Shown here: positions 5,070-9,930 of the stretch, piece after piece
How the letters are laid out: each line of letters starts with the position of its first letter
Numbering within the stretch: position 1 is the stretch's first letter
The notes under the pieces: generated by a model
What the model was told of the DNA's origin: nothing
What the model saw: only the letters and a program-made list of their open reading frames with translations
The model's database searches: none
Source: an uncultured Roseburia sp.
Lineage (GTDB): Bacteria; Bacillota_A; Clostridia; Lachnospirales; Lachnospiraceae
Assembly: GCA_900753715.1 (NCBI GenBank)
Contig: CAAEAE010000003.1
Span: 1-9,930 of the forward strand
Length of the DNA stretch: 9,930 nucleotides
Direction: 5' to 3'
Made by a program: the position numbers and the translations under genes

Positions 5070-6380
5070 CTACAACACCTTCTTGAAATCCCCGGTCAAC
5101 TTCTTCATGCTTTTATCAACCATTTCATCTGCAAACTCTGCCATATCTGCATCGCTAAGGGCATTTCTTAAAAGTTCCTCTATTGTATATGTTTGATCAA
5201 ATATTATCATATTATTATAACTATTCCGGTCTATTACCGTAATGGAAACATCATTCTCTGCACTGTTCAGCTCCCATGCCATAGCAACTCCAATTGTTGT
5301 CCCCGGTGATATACTGTTTATATTATAGAAGCTTGCGCCTGGTACATAAGCGTACTGCATTTCCATACCGGACTGTCTTGCCTGTGTATCCAATGCAGAT
5401 TGGAAAGAAATGACTTCCTCCGAATTATTGGTAAATTCTCCCTCCATAACTACCACATAACCGTCCACGTAATCAGCATAGCCAATATAAATTCCATCCA
5501 TTTTGAATTCATATGCACTTTCTGCCACTACGGTTTCTACATCAGATAATTCAATGGTCTCTTCCCATATTTTCTTATTATCAAACGAAAATCTATCCAC
5601 ATAGCTGAGTTCAACATCCGAATCGACATCATTCAGCGCATATACCTCTCTGATCGCAATCGATTTTCCCGGCATAATGTCTGTATATACTGCCACACTT
5701 AACTTCGTGTCCTTAAGAGGATGCCTGTATGGAAGATATGCATTATTTAAAGATACCCCATCCTGAAAAACCTTCACGCCTATTGCCATACTGAAACGGG
5801 TTGTTTCATCGCTGTTATTGGTAAAGGTATAATCCAGAACCAAAAGTGGATTTCCGTTTCCATCATCGGTCAGTTTTTTCTGATCAATGGTGATCCCGTA
5901 TATCTCCTCGGATACAATTTTTTCTACCGTTCCAAGATCAATCTCCTCCTCAAACAGGGTGATTTTTGATTTTTTATTTATACTATCCACCACACAGACA
6001 AGTGAAAGAGTTCCTTCTGTAACACCTTCCGGCAAAACAAATCCTGCCTGTGCCTGTCCAGACGCCCCCGGTAGAATTTTCTGTTGGTTAGCAATTGCAT
6101 CAGGATTATCAGAAGACACATAAGTTCTCTCCAATGTCTCACCATCCAAAGCAGCTGTCAGTTGACTAACCGGAGCATAACCTGTCAGATTTTTTTTCGT
6201 GTTATTCGTAACATCCATATTAATTACAACGATGTCCCCCTCGTCGTAATTGCCACATATAAACACCTTGTTTACTGCTGCTTCATAAGGCGCTTTTCCT
6301 TTCCTTCCACAGCCCGTAAATATACAACATAACAGAACAAACACCATCCAGGCTATGATTCGAAACCTCCCGTTTTTCAT
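5070..6380 (-). CDS. DUF5067-type lipoprotein with three tandem beta domains
   Basis: Start chosen at ATG 6380, behind AAGGGAGAG; the frame is open 33 codons further upstream into the kinase gene, but that extension is not needed. The 436-residue protein has a lipoprotein signal: KNGR, hydrophobic AWMVFVLLCCIF, then lipobox FTGC with C24 lipidated. Three similar domains follow, at about residues 35-145, 155-285 and 295-410. Each contains a strand of the type 'vv.MdvTNNt', 'vLDYTFTNNSDE' or 'VMEGEFTNNSEE', followed by an 'i.PG.s' turn (ILPGASG, IMPGKSI, ISPGTTI). This is the hallmark of DUF5067/DUF4352-like immunoglobulin-fold extracellular domains. A helical C-terminal segment (LLRNALSDADMAEFADEMV) ends the protein. 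The gene follows the histidine kinase by 56 bases in the same operon, so it may present or sense an extracellular signal. The extreme C-terminus appears frameshifted (see 5014-5069). Confidence 0.85.
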   Translation of the reverse strand: MKNGRFRIIAWMVFVLLCCIFTGCGRKGKAPYEAAVNKVFICGNYDEGDIVVINMDVTNNTKKNLTGYAPVSQLTAALDGETLERTYVSSDNPDAIANQQKILPGASGQAQAGFVLPEGVTEGTLSLVCVVDSINKKSKITLFEEEIDLGTVEKIVSEEIYGITIDQKKLTDDGNGNPLLVLDYTFTNNSDETTRFSMAIGVKVFQDGVSLNNAYLPYRHPLKDTKLSVAVYTDIMPGKSIAIREVYALNDVDSDVELSYVDRFSFDNKKIWEETIELSDVETVVAESAYEFKMDGIYIGYADYVDGYVVVMEGEFTNNSEEVISFQSALDTQARQSGMEMQYAYVPGASFYNINSISPGTTIGVAMAWELNSAENDVSITVIDRNSYNNMIIFDQTYTIEELLRNALSDADMAEFADEMVDKSMKKLTGDFKKVL

Positions 6381-6436
6381 TTCACCATGCTCTCCCTTCT
6401 TTTTACAGTTTGTCCTTTCCTGTTTTCTCCAATATA

Positions 6437-7753
6437 TTACAATAACCAGTTGGAAATCATAAGTGTTGTCACAAACCACTTTCCCTGTTCCTCAAACTCA
6501 ACAGAGCCTCTATACTTTTCTGCGATTTCTCTGACAATCCCGATTCCAAGTCCATGATGATCTGCATCCTGTTTCACACTTTGAAACCCTTCTCTGGTTC
6601 TCTTTAACTTCCCGTTCCAGGTATTTTGAATCTGAAAGATCAGCATATAAGGGTTTCCCATATACAGTCTGGCATCAAGCCGGTGCTCTGTTTCTGCCTT
6701 TGCGGCAGCCTCAATCGCATTTTCCAGAAGATTCCCGAATAATGAGATCTTATCGGTGTCCCTGATAAATTCTACCCGGATGCCTTCTTCCACAAACAGG
6801 TTCATTTCTATATTCTTCATGGCCGCCCTGCTTTCGTATTCTTCCAGAATGGAATTCAATACAGGGCTTTCCGTATACAGGGATGACTTTTCTTCCCTCG
6901 CAAGTCCATCCTCCCATTCATCGATAATATGTACGACCTTATCTCCTTCTCCCCTTAATATCAGACTCCGGAACTGGGAAAAGTACTGGTGAACATCATG
7001 CATATATTTCCGATATAACTGATTGTTCTTTTCGATCGTTTCAAAATTACTTCTTTCCATATCGCGCTTTAACAGCGACATCTCTGCAATTTTACTTTCA
7101 TTCACGATCTGTGCATAATGAGCCAGAATCACAAAAATAATCGCATTGGAAAAATATAACAGAAAAGCACCCACGCACATAAATATCTGAATCAACCTGT
7201 TTTCCGGGAAGTCCATGAATACAAAGCTGAACAGAATCAGGACGGAAGTAAATGGCATAATCAGAAGATACCAGTCTATCGTGCTGTCTTCCCGGTTATC
7301 CATTCTGACCATATAATTCCGGAAGAAAAGCAGCAGCAAAAAGGACACCACATATTCCATAAACAGAATCCCCATTCCCCTGATGGTTGCAAAATCGATG
7401 GAAAAGCCCGGAAGCACAGATGCCAGTAAACGATAGACCATCTCAAATGCCATTTCCCTTTCGCATACAAACACAATATAAAAAATAACCATATAGATGA
7501 ATGCCTTTCTGAGAGACAGCTTCCACATAGTCACTGTAAAAATCCACATAACCAATGGTAAAATTACAAAATTTAACATGGAATTCTGAAAGGAATTCAC
7601 TCCAAATATGATCCCTGTTGTAATAACGCAGGCACAGCCAAAGAAAACGCTGCTGTGTTTTCTTTCAAACATGGATTGAAAAAAGACACACAGCATGCCC
7701 ACATCCAATCCACAGAATAAAAATCCCAGGAATAACACCACTACCTGTTCCAT
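6437..7753 (-). CDS. GHKL-type sensor histidine kinase, AgrC/ComD-like
   Basis: The protein has 438 residues. About residues 1-215 are hydrophobic, with six or seven membrane segments and no large outside domain, as in AgrC-type peptide receptors. A coiled linker (about 217-248) leads to YRKYMHDVHQYFSQ, where H252 is the expected phosphorylated histidine. The GHKL ATP-binding domain follows: the N-box FGNLLENAIEAAAKAET (N345) and the G-box HHGLGIGIVREIAEKYRGSV at about 399-418. It probably autophosphorylates in response to an extracellular ligand and passes phosphate to the LytTR regulator encoded just upstream. The ATG lies two bases after the regulator's TAG, with GGAG inside the regulator's 3' end, so translation is coupled. 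No agrB or agrD homologue is visible, so the ligand is unknown. Confidence 0.93.
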   Translation of the reverse strand: MEQVVVLFLGFLFCGLDVGMLCVFFQSMFERKHSSVFFGCACVITTGIIFGVNSFQNSMLNFVILPLVMWIFTVTMWKLSLRKAFIYMVIFYIVFVCEREMAFEMVYRLLASVLPGFSIDFATIRGMGILFMEYVVSFLLLLFFRNYMVRMDNREDSTIDWYLLIMPFTSVLILFSFVFMDFPENRLIQIFMCVGAFLLYFSNAIIFVILAHYAQIVNESKIAEMSLLKRDMERSNFETIEKNNQLYRKYMHDVHQYFSQFRSLILRGEGDKVVHIIDEWEDGLAREEKSSLYTESPVLNSILEEYESRAAMKNIEMNLFVEEGIRVEFIRDTDKISLFGNLLENAIEAAAKAETEHRLDARLYMGNPYMLIFQIQNTWNGKLKRTREGFQSVKQDADHHGLGIGIVREIAEKYRGSVEFEEQGKWFVTTLMISNWLL

Positions 7754-7755
7754 AC

Positions 7756-8529
7756 CTACTGATCTCCATATTTCGAGGTTAAAAACTCTTTTTTCATCTG
7801 GTTGAACTCATTCATTTTACTTCTTGCTATCTTAAAAACCATATTGGGAAATCCATGCAGACGGATTTCATCCTTATAACAGCTCATAAGATATTTAAAA
7901 TTAATGACATAACTGTCATGTGGATAACCAAAACCATACGGTTTTAAAACATCGTAATAAGCACTCAGTTTACCACCTATACGGATTTCCGGTTCCTTAT
8001 CCTCTAAGCCGCCTGTGTGATACCTTCGCTTCGCAGCCGGAGATACATGTATTCTGACGCCTCTTCGATATTTTTCAATATAGACGATATCATCCGGTTT
8101 TAAGAACAGTCTTCCTCCATTGAACTTTGCTTCAAAGACCGGTCCCAGATCCAGCTCTGCCATCCGGTCCAATGCAGCCAGAATATGCCTGCTTTTTTCC
8201 TGCGGCGGCATATTCTTTTTCATAAAACGGTACGGCTGCACCTCAAAGCTGTGTGGCGTTGGCTCCGCAAAGCCGGTATAAAATACCAGTACCACACTGT
8301 CATCCATTTTCCGGATCTCTTCTGCGGTCCGCTCCCCATCCATTCCCTGCATCTGAATATCCAGAAAGATGAGTGAAAACCTTGCAAGCTCCATTGCTGC
8401 AAGCAGCTCCTTTCCGGAGGAATATTGATGGAAACGGACGGTTTCACGATATTTTTCACACTTTCTGATCTCCTCAATTAACAGATTTCGATCCAGTTCA
8501 AAATCGTCACAAACTGCTATGTCAAACAT
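7756..8529 (-). CDS. LytTR-family response regulator, AgrA/ComE-like
   Basis: The 257 residues hold a receiver domain and a LytTR DNA-binding domain. Receiver landmarks are D8-D9 (AVCDDF), phosphoacceptor D57 in LIFLDIQMQGMDG, T85 (FYTGF) and the lysine at K104/K105 (YRFMKK). The LytTR domain covers about residues 130-250: KPDDIVYIEKYRRGVRIHV, then the family's H-x-S-Y-x-x-N signature as HDSYVINFKYL, and a final strand and helix ending near FKIARSKMNEF. The stretch around SPAAKRRYHTGGLEDKEP (163-180) looks longer than the usual LytTR loop. It should bind promoter direct repeats after phosphorylation by the adjacent kinase. The ATG follows the upstream membrane-protein stop by one base, with AAGGAAAGAG as ribosome site, so it is coupled to both neighbours. 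Confidence 0.94.
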   Translation of the reverse strand: MFDIAVCDDFELDRNLLIEEIRKCEKYRETVRFHQYSSGKELLAAMELARFSLIFLDIQMQGMDGERTAEEIRKMDDSVVLVFYTGFAEPTPHSFEVQPYRFMKKNMPPQEKSRHILAALDRMAELDLGPVFEAKFNGGRLFLKPDDIVYIEKYRRGVRIHVSPAAKRRYHTGGLEDKEPEIRIGGKLSAYYDVLKPYGFGYPHDSYVINFKYLMSCYKDEIRLHGFPNMVFKIARSKMNEFNQMKKEFLTSKYGDQ

Positions 8530-8530
8530 T

Positions 8531-9355
8531 TTATTCTCTTTCCTTCAAAATCCGATCCATGGTTTCACGATCCATATATTCCATCCATCGACTGCCATCA
8601 ATAGACAATCCGGAACCATACATGGCTTCTACCTCTTCCGGTGCCAGAATGTAAAATTTAGACTCGGTAATATCAAAGTTCTCGTCAACAGACAGGCTCA
8701 TCCAGATCATCCATCCATCTCCAATGGAAAAATACTGCGTCACCTTTGTAATATAAGGCATATCCTCCCTGAAATCAATTATCCTCGCCGATAACTCCTG
8801 ATAGCGGTATCCATTTTGTATGTGCCAGAGATTTCCGTTTTCACTGATTTCAAGTTCCGACTCCGGTACAAAATCAAAGTCCCCGATATACTTTTTCAGA
8901 TTCTCTTCCTCAAGCAGAGTCTCTGCCTTTTCAATCGTCTGTTCCTTTTTGGCCTCATATTCTTCGACAATTCCTGCAACTTCATTTTTATTGGACACAT
9001 AATTAATGACTCTGCCGGATACAAGTAACAAAAGCAGTGAGAGCAATGCTCCAATATAAATGATTGTCGCTTTCTGCCACTTGGTCTGCAGATCATAAAA
9101 CTCCATCTTAGGCTTTCTCATTTTCACATAAGCAGAACGATATCCTCCAAAACCAAATGCCAGTGACATAATTGGTGCAAAAATGGGAATAAAAGCAATC
9201 ATCCCGATCGGCATTCCATTACAAATCCCCCAGAACTGCGGCATAAGAAATCCCGGCCAGCAGAATTTATCCAGGATCCCCATGGTATCTGTCTGTTCTT
9301 CCTTACCTTCTTCTGTATTCACGCTGTTATTTATTGTTTCATTTGATTGTTCCAT
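8531..9355 (-). CDS. Membrane-anchored hypothetical protein with an extracytoplasmic domain
   Basis: The protein has 274 residues. After a polar, acidic N-terminus (1-24) comes a hydrophobic block of about 33-72, WPGFLMPQFWGICNGMPIGM and onward to a glycine-rich FGFGGYRSAY. The pattern 'W-x-G-x-x-x-P-x-F-W ... G.kGn..A' recalls DUF2628-like small membrane domains. A second transmembrane segment lies at about 96-113 (IYIGALLSLLLLLVSGRV). It is followed by a charged coiled stretch (EEYEAKKEQTIEKAETLLEE) and a compact alpha/beta domain (about 150-274) with YFSIGDGWMIWMSLSVDENF. I do not recognise that domain. The ATG at 9355 follows GAGGAAAAGAG. The gene sits 20 bases after one gene and one base before the response regulator, so it likely works with the sensing system. 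Confidence 0.85.
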   Translation of the reverse strand: MEQSNETINNSVNTEEGKEEQTDTMGILDKFCWPGFLMPQFWGICNGMPIGMIAFIPIFAPIMSLAFGFGGYRSAYVKMRKPKMEFYDLQTKWQKATIIYIGALLSLLLLLVSGRVINYVSNKNEVAGIVEEYEAKKEQTIEKAETLLEEENLKKYIGDFDFVPESELEISENGNLWHIQNGYRYQELSARIIDFREDMPYITKVTQYFSIGDGWMIWMSLSVDENFDITESKFYILAPEEVEAMYGSGLSIDGSRWMEYMDRETMDRILKERE

Positions 9356-9376
9356 CTCTTTTCCTCGCTTCTTTCC

Positions 9377-9930
9377 TTATTCAAATAATGATTGAAATGC
9401 TATTGCTTTGCCAAATGCTTCCTCCAGATCTGCTGAAAACTCCTCAAGGTCTTCCTCCGGATCATCATGATATATATGTACATATACTATTTCATCTAAA
9501 TCATTAACTCCAAGGTTAATTCGGAAAGTAAAATCTCCCTTCTGTACCTTCTCATCCTCGTACGCTTCCCGAACTGCCTTAATAAACTGCTGTTCAAATT
9601 GCTCTTTATCCTTCTCATTGTGAATCCCTGCATCCAGCCTATAGCTTGGGTTAGGATCATTCTCATATTCGCTGACCGTTATAGAGTTTGCAATAAGGCA
9701 CTGTCTCATATACTGAGCTGTATAGTCTGAATAAATCTCTCTGCCGGGAACCCATGTTGCGGCAAGGCTTACTTCCATGTTGCGAATGGTTACCGGTATC
9801 GTATAAATAACCATCTTTGGGTACTTTTTATTGGTATATCCATCCGTATTGAATCCACATGAGACTTCAATTTCTTCCGGAGATGTTTCAATTCCATATT
9901 GCCGCTCCAGCTCTTCACAAACTTCCTGCC
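9377..9930 (-). CDS. Hypothetical protein, C-terminal part (start beyond right edge)
   Basis: The minus-strand frame is open from the right edge for 183 codons to a TAA at 9379-9377. An internal ATG at 9814 is not the true start: the upstream residues (QEVCEELERQYGIETSPEE, then IEVSCGFNTDGYTNKKYP) are protein-like and there is no ribosome site before that ATG. The visible part looks like an alpha/beta domain: strands (KMVIYTIPVTIRNMEVSL), a helix (SDYTAQYMRQCLIANSI), then EQQFIKAVREAYEDE and strands FTFRINLGVNDLDEIVYVHIY (broken here only for description), ending in an acidic helix. No family is recognised. It is the first visible gene of the operon with the LytTR/GHKL system, 20 bases before the membrane-protein gene. 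It may be a lipoprotein or secreted protein if its missing N-terminus carries a signal. Confidence 0.75.
   Translation of the reverse strand, partial: QEVCEELERQYGIETSPEEIEVSCGFNTDGYTNKKYPKMVIYTIPVTIRNMEVSLAATWVPGREIYSDYTAQYMRQCLIANSITVSEYENDPNPSYRLDAGIHNEKDKEQFEQQFIKAVREAYEDEKVQKGDFTFRINLGVNDLDEIVYVHIYHDDPEEDLEEFSADLEEAFGKAIAFQSLFE

Noticed and set aside
5887..6332. Plus-strand open frames opposite the lipoprotein gene
   Set aside because: They are antisense to a clear coding gene, have no ribosome sites and give no recognisable protein.
6381..6436. A small signal-peptide gene (AgrD-like) between kinase and lipoprotein genes
   Set aside because: The 56-base gap has no room for one, and no short frame with a suitable leader and cysteine motif was seen in the other operon gaps.
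9377..9814. A complete 145-residue gene starting at ATG 9814
   Set aside because: The frame stays open with protein-like sequence to the right edge, and no ribosome site precedes this ATG, so the gene is partial rather than complete.

Overview
The window looks like a low-GC Firmicute of the class Clostridia, probably a gut Lachnospiraceae. The evidence is AT-rich DNA with AGGAGG-type ribosome sites, a GHKL kinase paired with a LytTR regulator, DUF5067-type lipoproteins, and immunity families common in that group. This placement comes from gene content and composition, not from a marker gene. Every supported gene reads on the minus strand, so transcription runs from high to low coordinates.

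Right part (about 5.0-9.93 kb; roughly 40-50% GC in spots counted by eye): a tightly packed operon. In transcription order it holds a hypothetical protein whose start lies off the right edge, a membrane-anchored protein with an extracytoplasmic domain, a LytTR response regulator, an AgrC/ComD-like GHKL histidine kinase, and a lipoprotein with three tandem DUF5067-like beta domains. Gaps are 20, 1, 2 and 56 bases. This looks like a cell-surface sensing module. No AgrB- or AgrD-like gene is visible, so the signal is unknown. The last about 20 codons of the lipoprotein gene seem to have been lost by a one-base frameshift.

Left part (about 1-4.95 kb; roughly 27-35% GC in sampled stretches): a crowded run of small, unrelated genes and gene fragments that resembles an orphan-immunity array or polymorphic-toxin graveyard. 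In transcription order it holds an acidic 149-residue protein, an LprI/DUF1311-like lipoprotein, a 69-residue hypothetical followed in frame by a 33-codon coding remnant, a DUF4274 protein, a GC-richer structured block, a 102-residue protein with a possible zinc site, a 5'-truncated SUKH-3 immunity remnant, a 110-codon gene split by an in-frame TGA, a second and shorter SUKH-3 remnant, a 105-residue possible immunity protein, a 22-codon possible toxin tail overlapping the start of a 200-residue hypothetical, and an AlbA_2 (Schlafen-like) gene that is frameshifted at its start codon and leaves the left edge.

SUKH and DUF4274 proteins are known or predicted partners of secreted polymorphic toxins. 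Their mixture with truncated copies, nonsense and frameshift mutations, and fragments that look like toxin C-termini suggests turnover of toxin/immunity cassettes by recombination. No intact toxin, integrase, insertion sequence, tRNA, rRNA or CRISPR array is visible.
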